Below are positions 13,843-21,495 of a DNA stretch of 26,411 bases, piece after piece; within the stretch, counting starts at the first letter, position 1, and each line of letters begins with the position of its first letter. A program made the translations under genes and the position numbers. The notes below the pieces were generated by a model. It did not search any database, was not told where the DNA came from, and worked only from the letters and a program-made list of their open reading frames with translations. The DNA comes from a virus: the IMG/VR virus record IMGVR_UViG_3300037169_000182, positions 1-26,411 of that record, one strand, 5' to 3'.

Positions 13843-14159
13843 TGAAAATCGCACTGTATAAGGCAGTCGGCGGTGGTTACTTCATGGTGTGGGACGTGAG
13901 CATGGGCGGCGGGAGCGGCATCGTTGAAGGCTACGTCCGCACCAGCGAATGGATCGACGTGGAATTCTCGCCGCGTGAGAGCAAGGAGTCGATCGCGGAA
14001 GAGGTGCACCAACTCGACGTGAAGGCGGACGAGATACGCGCCACCATGGGCCGCCAGCTCATCGCGATCGAGACCGCGAAAGCGAACCTGCTCGCGATCA
14101 GCGATCAGCGCAGCAGCGTGGCCGAAGAGGTCGAGGGCCCGAACGAGTACGTGCCATGA
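13842..14159 (+). CDS. Hypothetical early protein with C-terminal coiled coil (105 aa)
   Basis: An N-terminal beta-rich part (YKAVGGGYFMVWDVSMGGG; GYVRTSEWIDVEF) is followed by a long helix (about 45-95) of coiled-coil character. The ATG overlaps the previous stop (TGATG) and the TGA overlaps the ATG of repeat cassette 4. The IALYK...V...EGYVRTSEWIDVEF pattern is typical of small phage hypothetical proteins. Confidence 0.68.
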   Translation: MKIALYKAVGGGYFMVWDVSMGGGSGIVEGYVRTSEWIDVEFSPRESKESIAEEVHQLDVKADEIRATMGRQLIAIETAKANLLAISDQRSSVAEEVEGPNEYVP

Positions 14160-14341
14160 ACGCCTGCGTGGCCTTTGCAGGATGGTCGTGGTCGCGGTCG
14201 CGGTCGCGGTCGGGGTCGTGGTCGCGGTCGTGGTCGCGGTCGCGGTCGTGGTCGCGGTCGGGGTCGTGGTCGTGGTCGCGGTCGTGGTCGGGGTGGTCGC
14301 GGTCGTGGTCGCGGTCGGGGTCGTGGTCGTGGTCGCCATGA
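14156..14341 (+). CDS. Repeat cassette reading frame 4 ((W/R/G)-Ser repeat, 61 aa)
   Basis: Same leader as copies 1 and 2 (MNACVAFAG), then 26 hexamer units with the shared SWSGWSRSWSRS block, ending in SP and an ATGA overlap with the next gene. It lies about 800 bases from the other three, between two ordinary genes. The downstream gene begins with the same 14 bases (ATGAACGCCTGCGT) as the cassette, so the cassette is flanked by a direct repeat of that gene's start. Confidence 0.45.
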   Translation: MNACVAFAGWSWSRSRSRSGSWSRSWSRSRSWSRSGSWSWSRSWSGWSRSWSRSGSWSWSP

Positions 14342-14607
14342 ACGCCTGCGTCAAAACCGGCGCCATTGTCCACATGCTCGCACATGACCTGGTATTCCAT
14401 GCCGATCTGTATTTGGTCGGCGGCGCCATGGTCGTTCGCGCCAACGGCCCACTCAAGCGCGACAGCAACTGCTGGCCATCGACGGCCGCGTTCTGCCAGG
14501 ACCACAAGCCCACCTACGAATTGCACGACCGGCCGTCGGCCGGTTTCTGGCGCGAGGACCTAGGCATCTTCGTGGTTCCCGCCGATCAACTCAAGGAGTT
14601 ACCATGA
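14338..14607 (+). CDS. Hypothetical early protein (89 aa)
   Basis: After MNACVKTGAIVHMLAHDLVF the protein is a compact mixed domain with WREDLGIFVVPADQLKEL at the end. No motif was recognised. It is coupled to cassette 4 upstream and to the exonuclease gene downstream (ATGA at 14604). Shared first residues MNACV with the cassettes suggest that the cassette arose from, or inserted at, this gene's start. Confidence 0.62.
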   Translation: MNACVKTGAIVHMLAHDLVFHADLYLVGGAMVVRANGPLKRDSNCWPSTAAFCQDHKPTYELHDRPSAGFWREDLGIFVVPADQLKELP

Positions 14608-15425
14608 CCACCGCCGACCAGTACCACGCCGATCCTGCGCCCACAGCGTCGCTCTCATCGAGCATCGCGAACATCCTGCTCACCGAGTCGCCAAAGCACG
14701 CATGGCTCGCGCATCCACGGCTGAATCCCAAATACGTGCGCGAGACCGATTCGCGCTTCGACCTGGGGTCCGCCGCGCACATGATGCTGCTGGAACGGCG
14801 CTCAGATGCGATCGTGCGCGTCGCGGCGGACGATTGGCGCACGAAAGCCGCAAAAGAAGCGCGCGACGCCGCGCAGGCCGAAGGCAAATACGCCGTACTT
14901 GAGCGCCAGTATGATGACATCGTGGCGATGTGCACGGTGGCCCGCGAGTTCGTCGCTGCAAGTGAGTTGGGCGACATCCTTGTCACGGGCGAACCCGAGC
15001 AGACCCTCATCTGGCAGGAGGGCGTGACGCACTTTCGCTGCCGCCCGGACATGCTGTCCCAGGACCGGCGCGTCGTGCTCGACTATAAGTCGACGGGCAG
15101 CGCATCGCCCGAAGCGTTCTCGAAGCAGATCGGCCGCATGAACTACGATCTGCAGGCGGAGTTCTATGTGCGTGGCATCGAGGCGGCGACAGGTATCGCG
15201 CCCGTATTCGTGTTCTTGGCGCAGGAAATCACGCCGCCCTACGCGTGCTCCCTGACGTCGCTGTCGAATGCCTACCGCGCCATCGGCCAAGCGAAGGTTC
15301 AGCACGCTCGGTCGATCTGGGAGCGCTGCATGCGCGATAACGACTGGCCGGCGTACGACAATCAGATCCACTACGTCGAGCCGCCGCCATGGCAGTTGAA
15401 CGAATTAGAGCGGGATTTACTGTGA
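14604..15425 (+). CDS. RecB/exonuclease VIII-like PD-(D/E)XK exonuclease
   Basis: This 273-residue protein follows the phage PDDEXK exonuclease plan: FDLGSAAHMMLLE (52-64) with the His of the first helix, a central HFRCRPDM (143-150) with D149, VVLDYKST (157-164) with D160 and K162, and YDLQAEFYVRG (181-191) with the motif-III Gln. Such enzymes resect double-strand ends for single-strand annealing by a phage recombinase. GGAG precedes the ATG. The next functional gene is a Sak4-like ATPase, separated by an HNH gene that overlaps this one by four bases. Confidence 0.88.
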   Translation: MTTADQYHADPAPTASLSSSIANILLTESPKHAWLAHPRLNPKYVRETDSRFDLGSAAHMMLLERRSDAIVRVAADDWRTKAAKEARDAAQAEGKYAVLERQYDDIVAMCTVAREFVAASELGDILVTGEPEQTLIWQEGVTHFRCRPDMLSQDRRVVLDYKSTGSASPEAFSKQIGRMNYDLQAEFYVRGIEAATGIAPVFVFLAQEITPPYACSLTSLSNAYRAIGQAKVQHARSIWERCMRDNDWPAYDNQIHYVEPPPWQLNELERDLL

Positions 15426-15940
15426 GCCGGCGCACTCATTTCGTGTGCACTGTCGACGGATGTGGACTGCCGCATGACGCGAAGGGCCTTTGCCACTCTC
15501 ATTACAAACGATGGAAACTTCACGGCGATCCATTGGTGGTAAAAGCTGTTCCGCGTGGCAGCGCCCGCATAGACAAGCGTTCCGGGTATCGGATTTTTAA
15601 CAAGACTCCTGAGCATAGGCAGGTAGCAGAAAAGGCTCTGGGCCACCCTTTGCCTCCTGGCGCGATCATTCACCACGCTGATGAAGACAGGAAAAATAAT
15701 GATCCCAGCAACTTGGTAGTTTGCCCGGACAACAAATATCACCGCCTGATACATCAGAGGCTAAATTCTTTCAAAGCAAGTGGACACTACGACTGGAGGA
15801 AATGCCCATATTGCAAGCGCTACGATGATCCTGAAAACATGAAGAAAGAAAGGACGGGGTACGAACCTCGCTTCGTTCACGCGCTGTGTAGAAACTTGCT
15901 ACAAAAAACCATGCGGAACACACGCCATGTTTCAGTTTAA
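15422..15940 (+). CDS. HNH endonuclease with zinc-finger N-terminus
   Basis: I start it at GTG 15422, which overlaps the exonuclease stop (GTGA); an ATG at 15389 is possible. The 172 residues show a zinc module, CTVDGCG and KGLCHSHYKRW (C9, C14, C24), then the HNH core HRQVAEKALGHPLPPGAIIHH (split at 65-85), DPSNLVVC (94-101) and YHRLIHQR (106-113), and a C-terminal CPYC pair. It has lower GC than the genes around it and overlaps the ATPase start by 14 bases. It sits between two cooperating recombination genes like a mobile homing gene. Confidence 0.88.
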   Translation: MSRRTHFVCTVDGCGLPHDAKGLCHSHYKRWKLHGDPLVVKAVPRGSARIDKRSGYRIFNKTPEHRQVAEKALGHPLPPGAIIHHADEDRKNNDPSNLVVCPDNKYHRLIHQRLNSFKASGHYDWRKCPYCKRYDDPENMKKERTGYEPRFVHALCRNLLQKTMRNTRHVSV

Positions 15941-16868
15941 AAGAGCTGTCAGAGAGAATGTAGGTTTACTAATTGGTTTGTGCGGTGGCACTGGCGCTGG
16001 CAAGACGTTTTCCGCTATGCGCTTAGCCTCTGGTATCGCCGCAGAAAAACCGTTTGCCGTGATCGACACAGAGGCCGGTAGAGCAAAGCATTATTCTGAT
16101 CAATTTTTGTTTGATCACGGTGACTTAAAGCCGCCGTTCTCCCCGCAGGCATACGCCGAAGCGATACTCGCGGCTGACGAGGCGAAATATCCTGTGATAG
16201 TGGTTGACTCAACTTCTCTAGAATGGAGCGGCGAAGGTGGAGTGCTCGAGATGCACGAGGCCGAACTCGACCGCATGGCGGGGGACGACTGGAAGAAGCG
16301 CGAGGCCTGCAAAATGGCGGCGTGGATCAAGCCCAAGACGCAGCACAAGAGGATGGTGCAACGATTGCTGCAGGTGCGTGCCCATTTGATCCTGTGCTTT
16401 CGCGCCGAAGAGAAGGTGGAAATGGTGCGCGACGAGGAAACTAAAAAGATGGTAATCGTGCCAAAGAAGTCGCTCACCGGCATCAACGGCTGGATCCCGG
16501 TCTGCGAGAAGAGCCTACCCTTCGAATTGACAGCATCGTTCTTGCTCACCGCCGACGCACCCGGCATGCCGAAGCCCATCAAACTGCAAGAGCAGCATCG
16601 TGTGATGTTCCCGCTCGATAAGCCGATCAACGAGGAGTCCGGCAAGCGAGTCGCGCAGTGGGCGTCCGGCGTGAAGGCGTCACCGATCAGCGACGCCGCC
16701 CTCGACACTCTGTGCATGACGATGGACGTCAAGGAGACCAAAGCGCTCGAAACCGCGTTCGGTAAGGCCTACCGCCAGGCCAAGGCCGCTCAAGACGAGC
16801 GAGCTATGAAGAAGCTCGAGGCGGTGTACAAAGGCCAGAAGGAAGCGATTGCGCTCGGCGATGCATGA
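15927..16868 (+). CDS. Sak4-like RecA-fold ATPase (phage recombinase)
   Basis: The 313-residue protein has Walker A GGTGAGKT (20-27), VIDTEAGRAKHY (45-56), Walker B PVIVVDSTS (89-97) and a WKKREACKMAAWIKPKTQHK segment like those of phage AAA_24/Sak4 proteins, which promote single-strand annealing with the phage SSB. The pairing with an exonuclease supports a recombination function. The first 95 codons are clearly AT-richer than the rest: 16081-16140 has 24 G/C of 60, whereas 16261-16320 has 40 of 60. The low-GC tract continues from the HNH gene and stops near 16215, suggesting it came in with the HNH gene. Confidence 0.85.
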   Translation: MFQFKRAVRENVGLLIGLCGGTGAGKTFSAMRLASGIAAEKPFAVIDTEAGRAKHYSDQFLFDHGDLKPPFSPQAYAEAILAADEAKYPVIVVDSTSLEWSGEGGVLEMHEAELDRMAGDDWKKREACKMAAWIKPKTQHKRMVQRLLQVRAHLILCFRAEEKVEMVRDEETKKMVIVPKKSLTGINGWIPVCEKSLPFELTASFLLTADAPGMPKPIKLQEQHRVMFPLDKPINEESGKRVAQWASGVKASPISDAALDTLCMTMDVKETKALETAFGKAYRQAKAAQDERAMKKLEAVYKGQKEAIALGDA

Positions 16869-16901
16869 CCAGATCAGGACGGGGAATAGAAGGAAATGCA
16901 A

Positions 16902-17159
16902 ATGGTTAACCGTTACAAAATCCCGATGCTCGACGATCCGTTTGACCTTCCTCTCGGCATTCGCAAAGTCGGGACTGAGGTGGTACTGGCATCCGATTAC
17001 GACAAACTTGAGCGGGCAGTGAGTTTGTTCGTCAAGCAATGGAATGCTTGCGGGCCTAACGGCGATTTCGGACGATATTTTCAGAACGTCAAAGATGCTG
17101 TTGATGCGGCGATCGGCTCCGTTTCGATAAAAGAAGCGAATGCAACCGTTAGCGATTGA
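16902..17159 (+). CDS. Small hypothetical early protein (85 aa)
   Basis: AAGGA lies seven bases before the ATG at 16902; an ATG at 16896 is also in frame. The protein has a mixed fold with DDPFDLPLGIRKVGTEVVLA and a helical C-terminus (LFVKQWNACGPNGDF). No domain recognised. It overlaps the methyltransferase start by 20 bases, so both are likely coexpressed. Confidence 0.65.
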   Translation: MVNRYKIPMLDDPFDLPLGIRKVGTEVVLASDYDKLERAVSLFVKQWNACGPNGDFGRYFQNVKDAVDAAIGSVSIKEANATVSD

Positions 17160-17928
17160 TTTGTTCTGCGGTCTTGGCGGATGGACTGAGGGCCTTTTGG
17201 CCGAGGGGTACTACGTGGTCGGATTCGATAACACACAGCACGTCTACGGGGAGCATCGCTATCCCGCGCAGCTTGTCATTCAGGACGTGCTGACGCTTCA
17301 TGGTAGCCAGTTCAAAGATGCCGCCCTGATCGTGGCCTCGCCGCCCTGCCAGGCCTACAGCTACCGCGCTATGCCATGGAAGCGGGCCAAGGCGCTCCCG
17401 CCGCCGGATAACTCGCTGTTCGAGGCATGCTTTCGGATTCAGCGGGAGGCTATTGAGGCGGCGGGGCATTTCATCCCGCTTGTGGTGGAGAACGTCCGCG
17501 GAGCAATCCCCTGGGTGGGCCGCTCGAGGTGGAACTATGGAAGTTTTCACCTGTGGGGCGATGTGCCAGCGCTCATGCCAATGACAAAGCAGGTCACGAA
17601 GAACGATGGTGGCTCGGGGTTCGCGGTATCCCACAATAACGTCCCGTACTCCCGAGGCGATGCGATCAAAGTCACTGGCCACCTGAACAAGCGAAACGGC
17701 CACCGTAGTACCGCGCATCTAACGAATCCCGTCGAGCACATCAAATGCGGCGGTGACTGGTTTGGACCTGGTGAGAACTCCAGCGCCATGCGCCACCAGA
17801 GCTCCCGCTCACCAAAGCGAAAGATGGCATCGGCCATGATCGCGAAGATACCTGAGCCGCTGGCTCGCCACATCGCACGTGTCTATTACCCGGATGCGTT
17901 CGCTCATGCAAAGGAATTTGACCAATGA
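17140..17928 (+). CDS. C5-cytosine DNA methyltransferase
   Basis: The 262-residue protein carries motif I IDLFCGLGGWTEG (6-18), motif IV ASPPCQAYS (66-74) with catalytic C70, and motif VI VVENVRG (115-121), followed by NYGSFHLWGDVPAL and a C-terminal IPEPLARHIARVYYP that packs back on motif I. These are the hallmarks of 5-methylcytosine methylases. It is small, with a short target recognition region (about 145-225) and no obvious QRR motif VIII, as in other phage versions. A partner restriction enzyme is not seen, so self-protection of phage DNA is the likely purpose. Confidence 0.9.
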   Translation: MQPLAIDLFCGLGGWTEGLLAEGYYVVGFDNTQHVYGEHRYPAQLVIQDVLTLHGSQFKDAALIVASPPCQAYSYRAMPWKRAKALPPPDNSLFEACFRIQREAIEAAGHFIPLVVENVRGAIPWVGRSRWNYGSFHLWGDVPALMPMTKQVTKNDGGSGFAVSHNNVPYSRGDAIKVTGHLNKRNGHRSTAHLTNPVEHIKCGGDWFGPGENSSAMRHQSSRSPKRKMASAMIAKIPEPLARHIARVYYPDAFAHAKEFDQ

Positions 17929-18523
17929 TGTGGACCGGATGCGCCTTGCAGTAAGTGCCCGAGATTACGCCAACGACATGATCGACAGGGAGCGTGCCCG
18001 CGTGCAGGCGCTCGCCGCCGAGCTTGCCGAAGTGAAAGCCGACCGCAAGCTATCCGAGGATGCGCGGCAGATCGAAGCGAAGCAGATTCGAGAGGCATGG
18101 GCTCGCATTCGTGCGTTGGAGGCGGCGCTGGGCGAATACGGGAGCCACACTCGAAGCTGCCAGAAGATGGCATTCGCATGGACCAGTGATTGCGACTGCG
18201 GATTCCAAGAAGTTAAGGATTTACTCAAGAACACGTCCCCCAGTGGAGCAATCCGCCCACAATCGGAAACGGAAGATGGGTATAAGCCAGAAGCTGTTGA
18301 GCGAATCTTGGCAGCAAAAAACGCGCCACGCGATCCCAGCGCGCCGACTGACCCCAAGGAGTTCTTGAAGTGGCTGCATGGTGACTCACAGTCCGAACCG
18401 CGGGGTGAGTGTTCCGGCTGCAACGGGCGCGGTGAAGTGGCGGGGCATGATCCCGATGGGTCGTGGGATACGCGCGAGTGTCCGCACTGCAAGGGGTCGG
18501 GGAAGGAAACGGATGGGTTATGA
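17906..18523 (+). CDS. Hypothetical protein with coiled coil and zinc-finger tail (205 aa)
   Basis: The N-terminal 90 residues form a charged coiled coil (RLAVSARDYANDMIDRERAR; AELAEVKADRK). A CQKM...CDCG cysteine cluster follows in the middle, and the C-terminus has two DnaJ-like knuckles, CSGCNGRGEV and CPHCKGSG. The middle part is polar and disordered. Proteins of this build are frequent at the end of phage early operons and probably bind nucleic acid or protein partners. The exact start is uncertain (ATG 17906, or GTG at 17930). Confidence 0.65.
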   Translation: MQRNLTNDVDRMRLAVSARDYANDMIDRERARVQALAAELAEVKADRKLSEDARQIEAKQIREAWARIRALEAALGEYGSHTRSCQKMAFAWTSDCDCGFQEVKDLLKNTSPSGAIRPQSETEDGYKPEAVERILAAKNAPRDPSAPTDPKEFLKWLHGDSQSEPRGECSGCNGRGEVAGHDPDGSWDTRECPHCKGSGKETDGL

Positions 18524-18598
18524 GTGACTACAGGCACCGATTGGTATGAAGGACCATCAGCGGGACGCGCATTCCGCATCGAAAACCAAAGGAGATGT

Positions 18599-19210
18599 TT
18601 AGAGGAAACCGACCTGATCGATTTCCCAAGCCTGCGGCGTCACGCCCTGTTGTTGCACGATGAATTTATAGATCCACCCTGACACGCTGTAATCCGCCAA
18701 CGGAATCGTATATACGTTCCACTGGCCAGCGGCCATCGTCGCAGGACCGTACTTGGCTTGCGAGATGTTCAGCATGGCGCCGAAAGGAATATCGTCCGCG
18801 GTACCTTGCGCTTGGAAGAATTGCATCTGCGCAAGTGCACCCGCGACGCTCGGCTTGATCGCAATCGTGAAATGCGTGAAGCCGCTCAGATTGAAGTTCA
18901 CGCCATTGGAAGCGGGACCGGCCGAATTGGTTTTGGGGTACGGTAGCCAATACTCGAACGCTTGAGTGCCCGGCATGCCAATGACCGGCCCCGAGCCGCT
19001 GACCCCTGCGCCAGCCTGCGCGTAGTTGAACGGAACCGAATTCCAGTCGCCCTGCCACGAAAACTTGCCGCTCATATACACCGGCGACTTGATGGCGTTC
19101 GAAGTGACAGGCGGTGTGGGCGGAGTCACGACAACGGCGGGCCCCTGGAGTGTGACCGGCTTGCCGGCGTTCAGGAGGGCGAGGTCGGCAGCGGAAATCG
19201 AAATGGTCAT
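18599..19210 (-). CDS. Virion-type beta-sandwich protein (203 aa)
   Basis: After a short N-terminal helix and a Thr/Pro linker (VVTPPTPPVTSN), the protein is beta-rich with KFSWQGDWNSVPFNYA, FTHFTIAIKPSVAG, QWNVYTIPLADYSVSGWIYKF and WEIDQVGFL. This resembles jelly-roll carbohydrate-binding modules of cell-surface and tail proteins. It is the last gene of the leftward tail/lysis block and converges with the early operon. A receptor- or glycan-binding role is inference. Confidence 0.65.
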   Translation of the reverse strand: MTISISAADLALLNAGKPVTLQGPAVVVTPPTPPVTSNAIKSPVYMSGKFSWQGDWNSVPFNYAQAGAGVSGSGPVIGMPGTQAFEYWLPYPKTNSAGPASNGVNFNLSGFTHFTIAIKPSVAGALAQMQFFQAQGTADDIPFGAMLNISQAKYGPATMAAGQWNVYTIPLADYSVSGWIYKFIVQQQGVTPQAWEIDQVGFL

Positions 19211-19222
19211 GGGCGTGAGCCT

Positions 19223-19408
19223 CTACGGCGCGAGTGAAGCCACCGTAATGCCGATGGTCGGCTGATACTTAGGCGGTGGGGGCAGGCGGGCGAGAATCCG
19301 CTCGAGCAGGTGGATTTCCCGCTCGAGCAGCCGCTCGATGCGCCATTGGGTGCGCCGGTCCTCCGGCCACCCTTGATTGGCTACGACGGCGTCGTCGATC
19401 AGGTTCAT
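19223..19408 (-). CDS. Small helical protein (61 aa)
   Basis: A charged amphipathic helix (WRIERLLEREIHLLERILAR, about 23-42) is followed by a proline cluster and a hydrophobic tail. The ATG at 19408 overlaps the preceding stop by one base (TGATG). It probably oligomerises through the helix; no function recognised. Confidence 0.6.
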   Translation of the reverse strand: MNLIDDAVVANQGWPEDRRTQWRIERLLEREIHLLERILARLPPPPKYQPTIGITVASLAP

Positions 19409-19773
19409 CAGACTTTGCGCAGGCTCGCAGCCGCAGCAACCGCGGCGGTGACCGGCGTCACGCTGATGGCAGTCGTCGGCAGGAACGCAGGCGGCGTACC
19501 GGCTTCCGTGAAGGCCTGGCTGATGGGCGCACCCAGGGTCGCACCATTGATGTCGAGGTCGGTGGCAACGACTGTGCCGGCGCCGACATTGACGCTGGTC
19601 GAGAAGGCCCAGGCGGTCGGGGTTTCGACGCCGGTCAGAAGCACCGCCGCCTGCGCAACGCCGCTCGAATCGGTGACAACGACGCTGGTCGAGGCGAAGG
19701 CCGCAGCGGTCGGAGTGGGAGTACTCGCGCCTTTGGTGATGGCGACGGTAACGGGGATCAAAGTGGCTGACAT
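19408..19773 (-). CDS. Ala/Thr-rich small structural-type protein (121 aa)
   Basis: The start MSATLIPVTVAITKGAS at 19773 has GGAG at the right spacing. The protein is built of beta-prone Thr/Val/Ala segments (SVVVTDSSGVAQAAVLLTGVETP; VNVGAGTVVATDLDING), like Ig-like or head-decoration domains. No enzyme motif. Its place in the tail/lysis block suggests a virion accessory role; not established. Confidence 0.62.
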   Translation of the reverse strand: MSATLIPVTVAITKGASTPTPTAAAFASTSVVVTDSSGVAQAAVLLTGVETPTAWAFSTSVNVGAGTVVATDLDINGATLGAPISQAFTEAGTPPAFLPTTAISVTPVTAAVAAAASLRKV

Positions 19774-19796
19774 GGAAAGCTCCAAAAAAGGGTGGA

Positions 19797-19811
19797 TTCG
19801 ATCAGATCGAA
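19797..19811. repeat. Perfect short palindrome, possible operator
   Basis: TTCGATC-A-GATCGAA is a 7-bp perfect dyad around one base, placed in the 79-base gap upstream of the 121-residue gene. The loop is too short for a hairpin, so it would act as a double-stranded protein site. A TTGTCA-like -35 lies upstream on the minus strand. Confidence 0.35.
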
Positions 19812-19852
19812 GTAAACGCCTGATTTATGACAAATACAATCAGAAGTTGCCG

Positions 19853-20050
19853 CTACTTGCCGGCAGCGGCAGCGGTGGCTATTGCCGAGGCGAACACAGC
19901 CCGGTCCAGGCCGTATTTGTTAAAAATCGCGGTGATCGTCGCCGCCGGCACGATGCCATTGGTGCCCTGCGCCGCCGTGATCGCGTTCACGATTTCGGGC
20001 GCGGCTTGCAGCAGTCCCATCAGCAATTCCAATACTTGGGCTACGGGCAT
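19853..20050 (-). CDS. Small helical protein (65 aa)
   Basis: This hydrophobic and Ala-rich protein (MPVAQVLELLMGLLQAAPEI; a C-terminal AVFASAIATAAAAGK helix) has one amphipathic and one weakly hydrophobic helix. The ATG overlaps the lipoprotein stop (TAATG). It could be a membrane-associated lysis accessory; this is only suggested by location. Confidence 0.6.
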   Translation of the reverse strand: MPVAQVLELLMGLLQAAPEIVNAITAAQGTNGIVPAATITAIFNKYGLDRAVFASAIATAAAAGK

Positions 20051-20451
20051 TACGGCGTACTCACGGGTGCAAGGCAGGTATCGATCGAGGCTTTCGCCTG
20101 GGCCGCGCTCAGGCAGGCCTGGACGGTCGTTAAGGTCGCGGTGGCCGCCACGATCTGGCTGGTGGCGCTCGCCGTGTTGCCGCCCGCGTAGGCGGTATTA
20201 GCGAGGCTCAGGGCGGTGTTGACCCCATCGGTGATGGTCAGCACCTTCTTTGCCTGCGCGCTCGTGATGGCGCCTGAGTTCAGGGTAGCGGTGGCCGCCA
20301 GCACAATGGCGTCGTCGGCCGCCTCGGCGGTGCTCAGCAGCTGGCTAAAGGTGGGTGCGCCGCTCGTACTCGCGCAGCTGCCAATCCAGCCGCTGGCGAC
20401 GAGCACAATACCAATGCGGCAGATCGTGATTTTTTTCATGGTCATTTTCAT
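20050..20451 (-). CDS. Lipoprotein of the lysis block (133 aa)
   Basis: The start at 20451 overlaps the holin-like gene (ATGA). Residues 1-26 make a lipoprotein signal: positive MKMTMKK, hydrophobic ITICRIGIVLVASGWIG, then SC with the lipid-bearing Cys at 26. The mature part is helical, Ala/Thr-rich with two more cysteines near the C-terminus. A lipobox protein behind holin and endolysin genes could be an outer-membrane spanin subunit, although it lacks the proline richness of Rz1. The signal is clear; the role is inferred. Confidence 0.7.
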   Translation of the reverse strand: MKMTMKKITICRIGIVLVASGWIGSCASTSGAPTFSQLLSTAEAADDAIVLAATATLNSGAITSAQAKKVLTITDGVNTALSLANTAYAGGNTASATSQIVAATATLTTVQACLSAAQAKASIDTCLAPVSTP

Positions 20452-20873
20452 TTCCCCCACGGCTTGCCGGGTATTGGGATGGAAGCGGGCGCGGCGGCCT
20501 GCACAGGCGCCGGCTCCGGCTCCGGTGCAATCGAGACGGACCGCTGCACATCGGCGGCAGCGACGGCCGCGATCGTCGCCGGATGGGCTTCGGCGCTGCC
20601 CTTGGTGAGCGTAAGGGGCTGCAGCTTTGACACAGCGCGATAAGCGATACCGATGATCGGCGCGAGAAAGGCAATGGTGCCGAACACGGCCGTCACGGTC
20701 GCCTGGATCTTATCGAGACTCGTCAGGCCAAAGGTCGAGGCGATCTTCGGGAAGATGGCGACCAAGGCGGAGACCGCGGTGACAACCTGGGCGATCTGGA
20801 CGGACGAGGTGTACCAAGGAGCCGCCGCGCCAGGCAACGTGATGGGGTCGGTAATGGGTGTCGGTACGCTCAT
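20448..20873 (-). CDS. Holin-like membrane protein (141 aa)
   Basis: PWYTSSVQIAQVVTAVSALVAIF (segments about 19-41) and a second hydrophobic stretch (about 56-80, ATVTAVFGTIAFLAPIIGIA) give two membrane spans, followed by YRAVSKL and a long Ala/Pro-rich tail. The WYTS entry, two spans and RAVSKL exit resemble phage holins that permeabilise the inner membrane. It overlaps the neighbouring membrane protein and lipoprotein genes by four bases. Confidence 0.7.
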   Translation of the reverse strand: MSVPTPITDPITLPGAAAPWYTSSVQIAQVVTAVSALVAIFPKIASTFGLTSLDKIQATVTAVFGTIAFLAPIIGIAYRAVSKLQPLTLTKGSAEAHPATIAAVAAADVQRSVSIAPEPEPAPVQAAAPASIPIPGKPWGK

Positions 20874-21085
20874 GTTTTCATCTCTTTGTCATGCTCGCTC
20901 TTCACACCTTTGGCAAAACTCGCCTCGCGCACCTCTTGAATGAAGGCTTCCATTTTGCCATCGGTGGACTCTTGCACCCGGACGATCTTACGCGAATTGC
21001 GCAGCGAGACAAGCACACCGCCGATCGACGTGATCAGGGTCGCAAGCGCGGTGATGAACACGGCCAATCCCGCGAGATTGCTCAT
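20870..21085 (-). CDS. Single-span membrane protein of the lysis block (71 aa)
   Basis: One hydrophobic segment (about 5-27, AGLAVFITALATLITSIGGVL) is followed by a positive stop (RNSRKI) and an alpha-helical charged tail (STDGKMEAFIQEVREAS). It could be a second holin, an antiholin or an inner-membrane spanin. Stop and start overlap the neighbours as ATGA. Confidence 0.68.
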   Translation of the reverse strand: MSNLAGLAVFITALATLITSIGGVLVSLRNSRKIVRVQESTDGKMEAFIQEVREASFAKGVKSEHDKEMKT

Positions 21086-21495
21086 GGCAGCAGCGCGGCC
21101 TCTGCCTGCCGGCGCAGCCGTAGCCCCGGAATGACGACGCCGTTGCTATGGTCCCACTTGAGGATTTCGACTTTCGCGGCCGGCCAATTATCCGCGTTCA
21201 CGAGCGTACAGAGAGTGCTCGTCCGGTAATTTCCGGAGCCTAAGTTGAAGACGAAATCGGTGAGCGCCGCGAGGGCGCCCGGATCGATGATCGCCGGGGA
21301 ATAGCGCAGCAGGAGCGCCTGCGCTTCGGCAATATCATGCACGCGCGCCTCGTCGGCCTGCACTTGAGTCCAGATGAGCCCCGCATATACCTCTTTGCCT
21401 GTGTGGCCCCAGCCAATAGTCCAGACGCCCGCGCCGTCCTGATAGGCGGTGAGGCGACAACCTTCGAATTGACGGACGAGGTCGGTGGCGTTCAT
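21082..21495 (-). CDS. Endolysin, T4-type lysozyme (GH24)
   Basis: The 137-residue muramidase hydrolyses peptidoglycan between MurNAc and GlcNAc. The catalytic triad is at the T4 lysozyme positions: E11 (VRQFEGCRL), D20 (AYQDGAG) and T26 (VWTIGWGHT). The C-terminal helical part has ALTDFVFNLGSGNY and GLRLRRQAEAALL. No signal peptide, so release needs the neighbouring membrane proteins. The start lies one codon after the TAA of the spike gene and reads ATGAACGCC, the same nine bases as the cassette leader. Confidence 0.96.
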   Translation of the reverse strand: MNATDLVRQFEGCRLTAYQDGAGVWTIGWGHTGKEVYAGLIWTQVQADEARVHDIAEAQALLLRYSPAIIDPGALAALTDFVFNLGSGNYRTSTLCTLVNADNWPAAKVEILKWDHSNGVVIPGLRLRRQAEAALLP

